Positions 22,766 to 31,529 of a DNA stretch of 64,000 nucleotides are shown here, piece by piece. The stretch lies in IMG/VR virus record IMGVR_UViG_3300017731_002846, positions 1 through 64,000 of that record; one strand, written 5' to 3'. Source of the stretch: a virus. The notes beneath the pieces were generated by a model. That model did not search any database. It had not been told where the DNA came from and saw only the letters and a program-made list of their open reading frames with translations. Made by a program: the position numbers and the translations under genes. How positions within the stretch are numbered: the stretch's first letter is position 1; the number at the start of each line of letters is the position of its first letter.

Positions 22766-23548
22766 TTAATAATTAACAGTTTGGGCGGATACAACAAAAA
22801 ATGGATTTAATAAATTCTCTTTGTTATATAATAGAGACTCTTTAGTGTTAGCGACGACAACTTTAGCCCCGCTTTCTTCAGCGATTATTTGAGGAGCACA
22901 AGTATCCCATTCCATGGTTGGGCCAAATCTAGGGTAAATGTCAGCCTGACCCTCTGCCACCAAGCAAAACTTTAAGGAGCTTCCAACATTTATTGTCTTA
23001 ACTTCATAATTTTCTTTTAATTTATTAATAAAACTTTCAGTCTCTTTATTTGAATGAGACTTACTCGCAACCACATTTATCTTTTTATCTTGAAAGTTGT
23101 GTGAATAATTAGAATAAATCCTGTCGTCATTTTTAAATGAACCAACCCCTTGAATTCCGTAATAATGATCTTGTTTTTTTGGACAAGCGACATAACCAAA
23201 GACAGGCTCGTCACCTTTACAAAGAGCAATATTAATACAAAAATCATCACCACCTTTCACGAATTCTTTTGTGCCATCTATCGGATCAATAAGCCAATAA
23301 TAATCCCAATCTTTTCGATCTTTATAATCTATATGCTTATCCTCTTCAGATATAATATTTGACACTTTCGTGTTAGCAAATAGAAATTCTCTTATCCTTT
23401 CGTTGGAAAGAAGGTCGGCTTCGGTTAATGGGCTTTTATCGTCTTTTTGCAGGGTCTCAAAGCCGCTTGATTGTATCTCTACGACTTCCTTAGAAAGCTC
23501 GGTGCCAAAAGATAATAGCGAGTCGATAAATTTTTTATTTATTTGCAT
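22766..23548 (-). CDS. cysQ: CysQ: 3'(2'),5'-bisphosphate nucleotidase
   Basis: 260 aa, full length. Hydrolyses PAP, the by-product of PAPS-dependent sulfotransferases, to AMP and phosphate. Metal-site motifs are intact: D45 (LTEAD), E69 (ISEED), DPIDGTKEF at 88-96, and EWDT at 213-216. GSSLKFCLVAEGQADIYPR at 189-207 is typical of CysQ and separates it from plain inositol monophosphatases. In this genome its natural partners are the sulfotransferases at 27-37 kb, which PAP would inhibit. Lies in the operon that starts at 23800. Confidence 0.93.
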   Translation of the reverse strand: MQINKKFIDSLLSFGTELSKEVVEIQSSGFETLQKDDKSPLTEADLLSNERIREFLFANTKVSNIISEEDKHIDYKDRKDWDYYWLIDPIDGTKEFVKGGDDFCINIALCKGDEPVFGYVACPKKQDHYYGIQGVGSFKNDDRIYSNYSHNFQDKKINVVASKSHSNKETESFINKLKENYEVKTINVGSSLKFCLVAEGQADIYPRFGPTMEWDTCAPQIIAEESGAKVVVANTKESLLYNKENLLNPFFVVSAQTVNY

Positions 23549-23551
23549 GAT

Positions 23552-23800
23552 TTACAGTAAGTTCATTTGATCGGGGTGATTAACATGCTCTGATTCTAGC
23601 ATATTTTCAGTAACCTTGTCAATATTTTTTTTGCCCCTCAACCAATTTCTTTGAGCCATGCGAACTACAAAGCGCATAAAAGCAAAAGCATAAACTTTAT
23701 TTAAAGATATAACTGCACCTGTATTATCAATAACTTTAAAAACCTTAGAGTCTTCGTCATACTCAAAGGAGGCATTCTTTAGTTCTTTTTTAATTATCAT
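23552..23800 (-). CDS. hypothetical protein (82 aa)
   Basis: MIIKKELKNASFEYDEDSKV... then VISLNKVYAFAFMRFVVRMA, resembling a small conserved marine-phage protein type; function unknown. First gene of the unit that includes cysQ; ATG 8 nt after the -10. Confidence 0.65.
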   Translation of the reverse strand: MIIKKELKNASFEYDEDSKVFKVIDNTGAVISLNKVYAFAFMRFVVRMAQRNWLRGKKNIDKVTENMLESEHVNHPDQMNLL

Positions 23801-23807
23801 CTTTAAC

Positions 23808-23836
23808 AGTATAGAGAATAATTAAATAAAAGTCAA
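23808..23836 (-). promoter_or_regulatory. sigma70-type early promoter (cysQ unit)
   Basis: TTGACT (23836-23831), 17-nt spacer, TATACT (23813-23808), 8 nt before ATG 23800. Confidence 0.6.
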
Positions 23837-23854
23837 TAAAAAAAACCAAACAAC

Positions 23855-23883
23855 AAAAAACCCCTTCGAATGAAGGGGTTTTG
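23855..23883 (-). terminator. rho-independent terminator
   Basis: Stem CCCCTTC/GAAGGGG extended by A/T pairs with loop GAAT (or ATTC on the minus strand), followed on the minus strand by TTTTTTG. It closes the large fibre gene that ends at 23919. Confidence 0.85.
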
Positions 23884-23918
23884 AGTTAGGTGAAATTTTT
23901 AACAAACAATCAAGGTTT

Positions 23919-26879
23919 CTAGCATGCCGCCCCCCAATTTGGCAACTCGCTTGACGAAATATTGACGGCATTTGTTGCAAAACCATTTGGTGCAGAAGTA
24001 ACCCCGCTTACACACCATTGACTTAAATCTCCAGGTGAGGCCCCCTCGTAGTTTTGGAACATATTTGCAAAAGCCCAGCCCTCTTGGTGAGCGCCTGAAA
24101 GATCCCAATTGGATATGTCTCCAATAGTCGAAAAGTCGGAAGATTGAAACACTTCTACGAAAGCCTCCGTATCAGATGTGTCCCAATTGGTCAAATCTAT
24201 GCTAGGTAGAGATGAAGATTTTTGACCAACATAAGCAAACATCTTAGCAAAAGAAGAAATCGCACTTAAGTTAGTCCATCCACTACCACTAAGATCTAGG
24301 GTTTCTAAATTTTCTAACCCCCAAAACATATAACTCATATATTTAAGTGATGTAGAAAATGTCCAATCACTCAAATTAATAGATTTTAATGTTGCCTTCA
24401 TTGAATTCCTTCGAGCGGTGTTGGAGGAATTGTGACCAACGTCAAACATCCCCCCAAAACTACTGCAACTAGAAACATCCCAACCACTTAAATTGATAGA
24501 TGAAAACCATCTACAATTTTTAAACATGGAAGCCATGGTTGTAACATTGCTTACGTCCCAATTACTTAAATCAAGATCGATGGTATTGGCGGTTGATCTA
24601 CCATTAAATAACTCCGCCATATTAGTTATAGCACTTACGTTCCACGATCCGATTTCTCCATAAGTTTCATCTGCGGCAGTTTTGTTAGCTACCCATGCAT
24701 CAATCGCCGTAATTAGTTGACTTTTGGATGTAAAGGCATAACTGGATTCATTTGGAAGCTCCTCGGGAGCATCTTGTCCGTCCTCTGATACTAAGTTTTC
24801 TGACTCCCAAGTCGCACGATAACTTTCATAGACATCACTCTTAAGCTCATCCGGCATAGCGCTGTCATCCGTACAAAACATCAAAGGAAACCCTATGGCA
24901 TCTTTAACAGTATCTCCGTAAGTTGTTAATACATTTTTAATTGAGTCAGGGGTAGATACAGATTGAACTGCGGCAGATAGTGAGGTTGTACCGCAAAGAA
25001 AATTGGTGACATTTTCGCATTTCGCGCTTTGGATTATCGTGCCAGGAAACAACTCACTATTAAATTCAGTATTATCCTTAAACATGTTTTTTATAGATAT
25101 CGCATTGCTTACGTCCCAATCCTTAACTGATTGGTTGTATACAGATGACTCAAACATGCCAGTAAAATCTATATTCTTTTCACTTTGAGTGAGGCCTTTA
25201 CCGAAATTACCAGCCCATTTAGGTAATGGTTTGTTAAAAGCGGTGCTCTTTTTAAACATGTTTTTGAACGATTTTGCTTTGCGAATATTCCAGCTATTGC
25301 TAGATTTGCTAAGAGCGCTGCCCTCAAACATGCTTTCGAAACTTTCTACATTAGAAGTGTTCCATCTTTGAGTTCCTGGCTTAGCCCAAACAGCTTGATC
25401 AAATAAAGAAGCATTACAAAACATTCCTTTCATGGTTGTTGCAGAGCTAGTGCTCCATTTACTAACTGATTTATTGAAAGAGCTCGCACCGCGAAACATA
25501 TTCTTAAATGAAACAACATTAGAAACGTTCCAGCCATTAACCCCGCTATTGAGTTTTTTTGCATTATGGAACATTCCCTCCATGTTTTGTGCGCTAGATA
25601 CATCAATTCCACCAAGGAATTGTTCGTAATCCGCATTGTTTTTAAACATGTTCTTGAAATTAGTAACACTAGAAGTGTCCCATTTTTCGGTTATGCCGGG
25701 TTTATTGAAAACAGTACCCTCTAGAAAGCTTTCGAGACTAGTAACTTGACTGACATCCCAATGCTTGAGCTTGCCCGGCTTGTAGGAAGAGTATTCAAGA
25801 CATCCAGTTAAGTCAGTTAAAGTCCCCCCAGTGGCTGCATTTAGCTTAAAAAAATGAACATAAGAAGAACAGCCAGACATAAAGCCAAGCATGTTTGTGA
25901 TTCCATTCAAGTCCATATTTGAAATAACACTACTAAACTTAAGCCTAGTGCATCCTGCAAACATATGGTCAATTGCACCAGAAAAAGACTGAGTGTGGCC
26001 AGTCATATTTTCGATTCGCCGCACACTATAATTTGCAAAATCTCCAACCCCATGAAATCCAAAATCATCGCCCAAATTGATCCTAAATGCTTTACGTTTA
26101 TTCATTGGATTGATACTATCTCCATTAAAGGTGAAAATATCATACGCAGATTCATCGACACTATAACGTTGGGTTAACATGCCGTCCCATTCATTTAGGG
26201 TAGGTGCAATGCTTGTGTCAACAGAATCGACAATTTCAAACTCAGAACTATGCGTAACCCCATCGATGTCATAAAAATATTGCAAAAACCCTGTTTGCGT
26301 CTTTGTGTCTAGCTCTCCGTCAGAGTAAACTGCATCTAAATGAGAATTAGATTCCAGCCGAAAATTAAAATCGTTAGATGAGATGCTGTATTTCTCACCT
26401 TTAACAAGTTTAATTCCATCAGAGCTGCGAAGCCCAATATAATCTCCGTTAAATTTAAATACTAAGTCAGTTTGATCCGTTGACATGCTCAGATCGCCTT
26501 TTTGATTATTCAAGAATACATTCGAGCCGTATCGAGAAACACTTTGCTTCGGTAACGCTAAATACGAATCATTATCATTCAATTCATTTTTCCATCCACC
26601 TGTTATTGAAACTGTTTTATTCCCTGTGGAGCTGTAATACTGAATTGTTTGTGAAGCATTATCTGTGTGGATGAGATTTACTTTTTTGTCCGAAATAACA
26701 ATGCCGTTATTGCTGTTGCTTGAATATGTAATGTTCTGTTGTCCGCCATCGCCCCAATTCACGGTCGCACTAAATACAGGATTACTATTAGTAATCCCAG
26801 GAGTGTCTGCTGCGCCAGCAACTACGAATGATACAATATCTTGTGGTGTGTAATAACCTTTGAATTCTAATTTAGCCAT
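23919..26879 (-). CDS. DUF285/BspA-repeat protein, probable fibre or adhesin
   Basis: 986 aa, no signal peptide. The N-terminal about 270 residues are beta-rich (MAKLEFKGYYTPQDIVSFVV..., a PKD-like VNWGDGG). From about residue 290 to the end there are some 20 repeats of the DUF285 type: W-D-V/T-S-x-V-T/S-x-M/F-x-x-M-F-x-x-x-x-x-F-N. They form extended solenoids in bacterial surface adhesins such as BspA. Here, with a GTGTA element upstream and a terminator downstream, it is a monocistronic virion-type gene, most simply a receptor-binding fibre. Not membrane-bound by sequence. Confidence 0.8.
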   Translation of the reverse strand: MAKLEFKGYYTPQDIVSFVVAGAADTPGITNSNPVFSATVNWGDGGQQNITYSSNSNNGIVISDKKVNLIHTDNASQTIQYYSSTGNKTVSITGGWKNELNDNDSYLALPKQSVSRYGSNVFLNNQKGDLSMSTDQTDLVFKFNGDYIGLRSSDGIKLVKGEKYSISSNDFNFRLESNSHLDAVYSDGELDTKTQTGFLQYFYDIDGVTHSSEFEIVDSVDTSIAPTLNEWDGMLTQRYSVDESAYDIFTFNGDSINPMNKRKAFRINLGDDFGFHGVGDFANYSVRRIENMTGHTQSFSGAIDHMFAGCTRLKFSSVISNMDLNGITNMLGFMSGCSSYVHFFKLNAATGGTLTDLTGCLEYSSYKPGKLKHWDVSQVTSLESFLEGTVFNKPGITEKWDTSSVTNFKNMFKNNADYEQFLGGIDVSSAQNMEGMFHNAKKLNSGVNGWNVSNVVSFKNMFRGASSFNKSVSKWSTSSATTMKGMFCNASLFDQAVWAKPGTQRWNTSNVESFESMFEGSALSKSSNSWNIRKAKSFKNMFKKSTAFNKPLPKWAGNFGKGLTQSEKNIDFTGMFESSVYNQSVKDWDVSNAISIKNMFKDNTEFNSELFPGTIIQSAKCENVTNFLCGTTSLSAAVQSVSTPDSIKNVLTTYGDTVKDAIGFPLMFCTDDSAMPDELKSDVYESYRATWESENLVSEDGQDAPEELPNESSYAFTSKSQLITAIDAWVANKTAADETYGEIGSWNVSAITNMAELFNGRSTANTIDLDLSNWDVSNVTTMASMFKNCRWFSSINLSGWDVSSCSSFGGMFDVGHNSSNTARRNSMKATLKSINLSDWTFSTSLKYMSYMFWGLENLETLDLSGSGWTNLSAISSFAKMFAYVGQKSSSLPSIDLTNWDTSDTEAFVEVFQSSDFSTIGDISNWDLSGAHQEGWAFANMFQNYEGASPGDLSQWCVSGVTSAPNGFATNAVNISSSELPNWGAAC

Positions 26880-26902
26880 AATATTTATTTTGTGTGGTTG
26901 AT

Positions 26903-26916
26903 AAATTCATGTACAC
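26903..26916 (-). promoter_or_regulatory. GTGTA-class promoter-like element
   Basis: Minus strand GTGTACATGAATTT, 37 nt before ATG 26879 of the DUF285 gene; this member has a leader of about 20 nt. Confidence 0.45.
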
Positions 26917-26962
26917 ACACTTTTTTAAAAAAAATTTTTTTTTGAGCCAACAGAAATCATCA

Positions 26963-26995
26963 ACCCCGTGAGATGACACAGGGGGTATTTTTTTT
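26963..26995 (+). terminator. terminator-like hairpin facing the plus strand
   Basis: ACCCCGTG-agatga-CACaGGGGGT followed on the plus strand by eight T. On the minus strand it stands between the sulfotransferase at 27001 and the DUF285 promoter but lacks the T-run. It may terminate antisense transcripts or both directions. Confidence 0.5.
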
Positions 26996-27000
26996 AAAAA

Positions 27001-27124
27001 TTAAGCAGGTTTTTCGAATTTATAACCAAACCTGATTATATCTGCGCGGTATTTTTGCGCAACTATTTCCATAGTTTCTTCGTCATAGTATTCGCTATAA
27101 TGTTTATGAGAAGTTCGATTTTTT
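27001..27124. repeat. repeat A, copy 1 (sulfotransferase 3' ends)
   Basis: About 124 bp nearly identical to 28996-29119, with one difference that I can see. Covers the conserved C-terminal codons of sulfotransferases 1 and 4. Confidence 0.85.
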
Positions 27125-27651
27125 ATTGGAAGGGGTTTCCTGACAATCCCTAGTTTTTGGCACACTAGATCAAAGTCAGCTTGCAAGGTTTCGAACCTGC
27201 CGATGAAATCACAGCCAACTACTTGAGATGTTTGATCTGAAAACCAAACGCCATCTTCAGCAGTATGATTAATTAAATTGATAGACACAAATTCTTTAAA
27301 ATTACTTGGAATGACAAAATTCTCTGAGCATTTTATGCCATCGTGTTGCTGCATATATTTATATATAGACACTACTCGATCAAAAGGATTACGTACAAAT
27401 GCAAACTTAAAAAAAGAATTTATTAATTTTCTATCACCCTCACATGTATTATTCTTTAATACTTCGTAGCTTACATGATTAGGGTCGTCACCGTAATTTT
27501 CATACAAAAATTGAGGTTTTAAAGCATCAAAAACTTTGTTGAACTGGTGTTCTGCACATTCATCAGAGCAATCTAGTAATGAATATAGTATAGATGTAGA
27601 GCCCGTTTTAGGGACTCTAATAAAAACAGATTGTGTATTCCAAAAGATCAT
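27001..27651 (-). CDS. sulfotransferase 1 (Sulfotransfer_2-like)
   Basis: 216 aa PAPS-dependent sulfotransferase. VPKTGSTS at 13-20 is the 5'-phosphosulfate loop and FVRNPFDR at 85-92 the 3'-phosphate-binding motif. The C-terminal HKHYSEYYDEET...DIIRFGYKF is shared by five proteins of this island. It transfers sulfate from PAPS to a hydroxyl of a glycan acceptor. Last gene of the island's transcript. Its two ends are nearly identical in DNA to 28996-29625, while the middle differs, indicating duplication with divergence. No signal peptide, so cytoplasmic. Confidence 0.9.
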   Translation of the reverse strand: MIFWNTQSVFIRVPKTGSTSILYSLLDCSDECAEHQFNKVFDALKPQFLYENYGDDPNHVSYEVLKNNTCEGDRKLINSFFKFAFVRNPFDRVVSIYKYMQQHDGIKCSENFVIPSNFKEFVSINLINHTAEDGVWFSDQTSQVVGCDFIGRFETLQADFDLVCQKLGIVRKPLPIKNRTSHKHYSEYYDEETMEIVAQKYRADIIRFGYKFEKPA

Positions 27652-27657
27652 GATTTA
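27564..27657. repeat. repeat B, copy 1 (sulfotransferase 5' ends)
   Basis: 94 bp identical to 29538-29631, covering the first 29 codons (including the PAPS loop) and six bases upstream of the ATG. Confidence 0.88.
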
Positions 27658-28347
27658 GTCTACAAATTTGTATCCAAAATACTCAATGTCTTTTGCATAT
27701 TTTTGAGCAACGATTTTACGTGTTTCATCATCATAATATTCAGTATAATGCCCATGCTTGTGTTTGTTTTTGTGTGGAAGTTGTTGTTTTGGAATTCCGA
27801 TTTTGTCGCAGACAACACCAAAGTCTTGTTGAAGGTTTTCGACTCGACCAACGAAGTCGAGTTTTTTGTGCGGAAACAGAGAGACTAAAGAAGCATAGTG
27901 GGAATTTGTTTTATCATCAGATACATCGCAATTAGCGATAACATTTTTGACAAAACTTTTAAAAGACATTGCTTCATCACCATGTGAGATATATTGTTCA
28001 ACACCGTATGTGCATGTTAATTTATCATAACTATCATGCCGACCAAATTTACTCCACCAGCAAGAATAAAGCCTTTCGTATGGATTCCTAACAAATGAAA
28101 ATTTAAATTGATTGTCACATTTAACATCATACATTTTAATATCCAATTTTTTAACACCATCAATATATTTCTTGGAAAGGGAATTGAGGGATTTATCTCC
28201 ACTGTGATGCTGCACAAAAGGATACGATGTGTCTTCTGTTATTTGGGTATGTTTGACTAACTGACTAAGAATTGTTGTGGTTGCGCACTTGGCAGTACGA
28301 AACCAAGTATAATTATTAATGTTAGATCGTGTGATTTTGTAACCCAT
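27655..28347 (-). CDS. sulfotransferase 2
   Basis: 230 aa. FRTAKCATTTIL (16-27) is a variant 5'-PSB loop (A-K-C-A-T-T in place of P-K-T/C-G-T-S). FSFVRNPYERLYS (83-95) is the 3'-PB motif. The C-terminus has GHYTEYYDDETRKIVAQKYA and EYFGYKF. A GGAG Shine-Dalgarno-like site precedes the ATG. Acceptor unknown. Confidence 0.9.
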   Translation of the reverse strand: MGYKITRSNINNYTWFRTAKCATTTILSQLVKHTQITEDTSYPFVQHHSGDKSLNSLSKKYIDGVKKLDIKMYDVKCDNQFKFSFVRNPYERLYSCWWSKFGRHDSYDKLTCTYGVEQYISHGDEAMSFKSFVKNVIANCDVSDDKTNSHYASLVSLFPHKKLDFVGRVENLQQDFGVVCDKIGIPKQQLPHKNKHKHGHYTEYYDDETRKIVAQKYAKDIEYFGYKFVD

Positions 28348-28350
28348 TTT

Positions 28351-28974
28351 TTATTCTCCAAATTTATAATTAAATCTTTCAATTGATTCTTTATACTTGT
28401 TGTATACAAGGTCAATTGTTTCGTCATCGTAATATTCTGTATAGTGTTTATGTTTAGTAGTATTTTGGATAAGTAAAGGTTTATACTTAATGCCTATCTC
28501 CCTGCATGCATGCATGTAATCATGCGGAAGATTTTCTACTTTACCAACAAAATTAAAATCTTCGGTTAGCCATGTTAGTTGAGACACTTGGTGCGTCCCG
28601 TGAAACCCAGGTTTAATTAAAAAATCTTTAAATGATTGAGTGCCCGCCTTAACCCTTAGGCAGTACTTATAATAATCAGGGGCACATAATTTAATTTTTT
28701 GACTATCAGCACATTTAAGCGCATAAAAATATTGAGAGACAATCCTTGAAAAAGGATTACGAACAAATGCAAACTTATAATATTCATTCCAGGCTAAACC
28801 TTCCTGGTTGAAATATTCCTCAATTTTATTGCCAGTGACATGATGATAAAAATAAGATTTTCGGTCACCAACGGCTTTTACATCAGCCCACTTCCATAAA
28901 CGGTGTCGCATGGCGGTAGTGGCATTTTTTGGTATCGAGATAAAAAGAAATTTTTTTCTGTGAGATAATATCAT
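28351..28974 (-). CDS. sulfotransferase 3
   Basis: 207 aa. SIPKNATTAM (13-22) is the 5'-PSB loop and FAFVRNPFSRIVS (68-80) the 3'-PB motif. VGKVENLPHDY and HKHYTEYYDDETIDLVYNKY follow in the usual order. The start MILSHRKKFLFISIPK resembles those at 34998-35090 and 35106-35753, which suggests a sub-group within the island. Confidence 0.9.
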   Translation of the reverse strand: MILSHRKKFLFISIPKNATTAMRHRLWKWADVKAVGDRKSYFYHHVTGNKIEEYFNQEGLAWNEYYKFAFVRNPFSRIVSQYFYALKCADSQKIKLCAPDYYKYCLRVKAGTQSFKDFLIKPGFHGTHQVSQLTWLTEDFNFVGKVENLPHDYMHACREIGIKYKPLLIQNTTKHKHYTEYYDDETIDLVYNKYKESIERFNYKFGE

Positions 28975-28995
28975 TTTTATAAAGGATTTTAAAAA

Positions 28996-29119
28996 TTAAG
29001 CAGGTTTTTCGAATTTATAACCAAACCTGATTATATCTGCGCGGTATTTTTGCGCAACTATTTCTATAGTTTCTTCGTCATAGTATTCGCTATAATGTTT
29101 ATGAGAAGTTCGATTTTTT
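28996..29119. repeat. repeat A, copy 2
   Basis: Second copy of the 3'-end repeat; see 27001-27124. Confidence 0.85.
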
Positions 29120-29625
29120 ACAAGTAAAGGATTCCGTTTAATTCCAATTTTTTGACACACAAGATCAAAGTCTGCCTGTAAATTTTCGAACCTGCCGATG
29201 AAATCGCAGTCAACGACTTGAGATGCTTGGTCTGCAAGCCATATACCATTGCACTCTTTTTTTGTAAAGTTATATTTAGCAAAATTTTTAAAATTTGAAA
29301 TTTGAGCGCTAGAATCTATTTTTGCTATATATTTAAAAATGGAAACAGCTCGATCAAATGGGTTTCGAACAAATGCGAACTTAAAATAAGAATCTATTAA
29401 ATCCCTATTTTCGGGGGGGGCAGTATTTTTTAATGCCTCGTAAGTAACATGATTGGGGTCATCATGACTTTTTAGGTCCAGAAATTGAGGTTTTAAAGCG
29501 TCAAAAACTTTGTTGAACTCATTTCCAGAGCATTTTTCAGAGCAATCTAGTAATGAATATAGTATAGATGTAGAGCCCGTTTTAGGGACTCTAATAAAAA
29601 CAGATTGTGTATTCCAAAAGATCAT
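28996..29625 (-). CDS. sulfotransferase 4 (paralogue of 1)
   Basis: 209 aa. Same 5'-PSB (VPKTGSTS, 13-20) and 3'-PB (FVRNPFDR, 85-92) and same C-terminal 30 residues as sulfotransferase 1. The middle (about 95-150, the acceptor side) is different. A tandem copy separated by two other sulfotransferases. Confidence 0.9.
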   Translation of the reverse strand: MIFWNTQSVFIRVPKTGSTSILYSLLDCSEKCSGNEFNKVFDALKPQFLDLKSHDDPNHVTYEALKNTAPPENRDLIDSYFKFAFVRNPFDRAVSIFKYIAKIDSSAQISNFKNFAKYNFTKKECNGIWLADQASQVVDCDFIGRFENLQADFDLVCQKIGIKRNPLLVKNRTSHKHYSEYYDEETIEIVAQKYRADIIRFGYKFEKPA

Positions 29626-29631
29626 GATTTA
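29538..29631. repeat. repeat B, copy 2
   Basis: Second copy of the 5'-end repeat; see 27564-27657. Confidence 0.88.
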
Positions 29632-30681
29632 TGATAAGAAATTCGATATAGTTTTATACAGTTTTTTGGCTCTTAATTTTATTTCAAAATCCAACTTGTC
29701 GGGCCAATCAGTAAAAAATTCAGAAGCAATAGAATAATTATGATTCAAGATATTTGACACATCTAAAGAATTCACAGAATCTAAGCAAAATTTATTAACT
29801 TCGCATTGATTATTAGGCTCAAGCTCCGCAATGTTAATTCCAAGAAAATCATGACTATTATTTGAGTCGTAAAAAATAGGCACAGAGAGAGAAAACACTG
29901 AATCGAATATCTTCTCTGTAAGATAATTATTCTCGATTGTGTTTTCAAGCGCAAGAAGAAATTTAGCATTTTTAAGGCACCAATCTAGTTTATTTCTATG
30001 AAAAGAATTTCCAGTATAAACAGTTTCTTCTGTCAAAGAGCCAAGTTCTTTGTTTCCTCTTCCGAAAAAATCGCAATTCAACTCTGGTATAGTAACAAGA
30101 TAGTCTGCTAATTTATCTTTTAATTCATTTAAACACAAGCCTGTAGGATTCTTAGAAAAGTCGAATTGATTTGGCTCAGGTGGGGTTTTACGATAATATA
30201 ATCCCGTAACATCATATGTTTTGTTTTTATAAATTTTATTAAAATTAATACGATTTAAAAGATTTAAGTAAAACTGATAATTTTTTAAGTAAACTTGGTC
30301 GGTAGTTAAAAAATAAGGTATATATTTATATTCAAAAATGTTAGTAAATTTATGATTGATAATATGGTAATGAAAATATAAACTATCATCATCTTTATCT
30401 CTGAAAATATAATCATCTTTGTCAGATCGAATAAAATTAGACCAGCTATTGTCCCAAACCGGTTCTTCGCTAACCAATATAGCCGGCTTATCTTGTTTTA
30501 CCGATAAAAATCCAGAACAATCTTTACGAATATCATTGATATAGGAAAACAAAATAAAATCCGCATCATCAGGGCAATCGACTTCACAAAAGAACTTACT
30601 TAATTCCCCTTGGTATGAAGCATAAGAAAATGGGCAAATTTTTGTACTATAGCCGTATTTATAATATTTAATTAAGCTCAT
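29629..30681 (-). CDS. GT10-like fucosyltransferase
   Basis: 350 aa from ATG 30681 (MSLIKYYKYGYSTKICPFSY...); the longer upstream frame runs through the preceding gene. The C-terminal half has FFGRGNKELG, WCLKNAKFLLALENTIENNY and YLTEKIFDSV, the nucleotide-sugar motif region of the alpha-1,3-fucosyltransferase family (GT10). ILVSEEPVWDNSW lies in the N-terminal half. Probably transfers a deoxy-sugar to a glycan. No membrane anchor. Confidence 0.8.
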   Translation of the reverse strand: MSLIKYYKYGYSTKICPFSYASYQGELSKFFCEVDCPDDADFILFSYINDIRKDCSGFLSVKQDKPAILVSEEPVWDNSWSNFIRSDKDDYIFRDKDDDSLYFHYHIINHKFTNIFEYKYIPYFLTTDQVYLKNYQFYLNLLNRINFNKIYKNKTYDVTGLYYRKTPPEPNQFDFSKNPTGLCLNELKDKLADYLVTIPELNCDFFGRGNKELGSLTEETVYTGNSFHRNKLDWCLKNAKFLLALENTIENNYLTEKIFDSVFSLSVPIFYDSNNSHDFLGINIAELEPNNQCEVNKFCLDSVNSLDVSNILNHNYSIASEFFTDWPDKLDFEIKLRAKKLYKTISNFLS

Positions 30682-31513
30682 GAATAGTATAAGTGTGCGC
30701 AGAATCCCGAACAATATCCCAAGACTTTCTTTTGGAGTCAAGTTGCCAAGGGTTTAATTCAGACCATATTCTATTCCTCTGTATCTCGTAAAACAAACGA
30801 ATATCAGGGCAATTTTCTGGTGGGCTCATTTTATTTAAATGCTCAACAATTTTCATGGCGTCAAATTTACCCTTGCCAGAAAGAGAAGAAAGGTCAGGAT
30901 TTAATAAGTCATCCAAATCTAATAATGATTGATTGGTATAACGAGCTTCTTGGGTAGACTCTATATGATTAAATAAATCATAATTAAAGTCTAAGCCTTC
31001 CAATTCAAGAGCTGATAAGCGGTTGTACAAATCAGAGTCATCCCAGCCATAAGTTGTGATTCCTTCATGATAGCCATTGACCCGCCAAAAATCTTCAGTC
31101 TTGCAGTAAAGTTGTCCATTTAGATGGAGTTCATTTTCATTTCTGGCAATTTTCCAGTTGCCACGAAAAAAAGAAAATTCAGGCAAAATGTGAAAACTCA
31201 AAAAAGTTGGGTCAAGTAGGATGTCTGCATCTAATTTCAAAAGATGGCCGTATTTAACGAAAGAAATTGCCAGATTAAATGCATGACTTAAAATCCATTT
31301 TGGCTGATTGTTAACTCTCAGTAATTTAATATTTTTTGATGCGCAATTGCGGCATAAATCAGAATATTGAATTGGCACATCAGAAGACCAATCAAGTACA
31401 ATGATTTCACTCACTTCATCTAATTGGCTCCATGACTTGATCGAGAGTAGAAGATTGTCAGTTCGATTCATCGAACAGGTTACAAGAGAACATCCTTTCT
31501 TAAAGTTTTGCAT
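30668..31513 (-). CDS. GT2/GT7C-like glycosyltransferase
   Basis: 281 aa. SLVTCSMNRTDNLLLSIKSW starts a GT-A fold, LLKLDADILLDP holds the metal-binding DxD, and GYHEGITTYGWDDSDLYNRL is the C-terminal galactosyltransferase-type (GT7C) acceptor motif. Such enzymes add GlcNAc, GalNAc or Gal in chondroitin-like polymers. First gene after the GTGTA element at 31514-31529. Confidence 0.82.
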   Translation of the reverse strand: MQNFKKGCSLVTCSMNRTDNLLLSIKSWSQLDEVSEIIVLDWSSDVPIQYSDLCRNCASKNIKLLRVNNQPKWILSHAFNLAISFVKYGHLLKLDADILLDPTFLSFHILPEFSFFRGNWKIARNENELHLNGQLYCKTEDFWRVNGYHEGITTYGWDDSDLYNRLSALELEGLDFNYDLFNHIESTQEARYTNQSLLDLDDLLNPDLSSLSGKGKFDAMKIVEHLNKMSPPENCPDIRLFYEIQRNRIWSELNPWQLDSKRKSWDIVRDSAHTYTIHELN

Positions 31514-31529
31514 AAACTTATATGTACAC
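31514..31529 (-). promoter_or_regulatory. GTGTA-class promoter-like element
   Basis: Minus strand GTGTACATATAAGTTT ending directly at ATG 31513. A TATAAG lies within it. Confidence 0.55.

Noticed and set aside
22766-23548. Plain inositol monophosphatase
   Set aside because: DPIDGTKEF and GSSLKFCLVAEGQADIYPR are specific to the CysQ branch.
27660-28217. Short minus-strand frames inside sulfotransferase 2
   Set aside because: Alternate-frame shadows of a gene with all family motifs intact.
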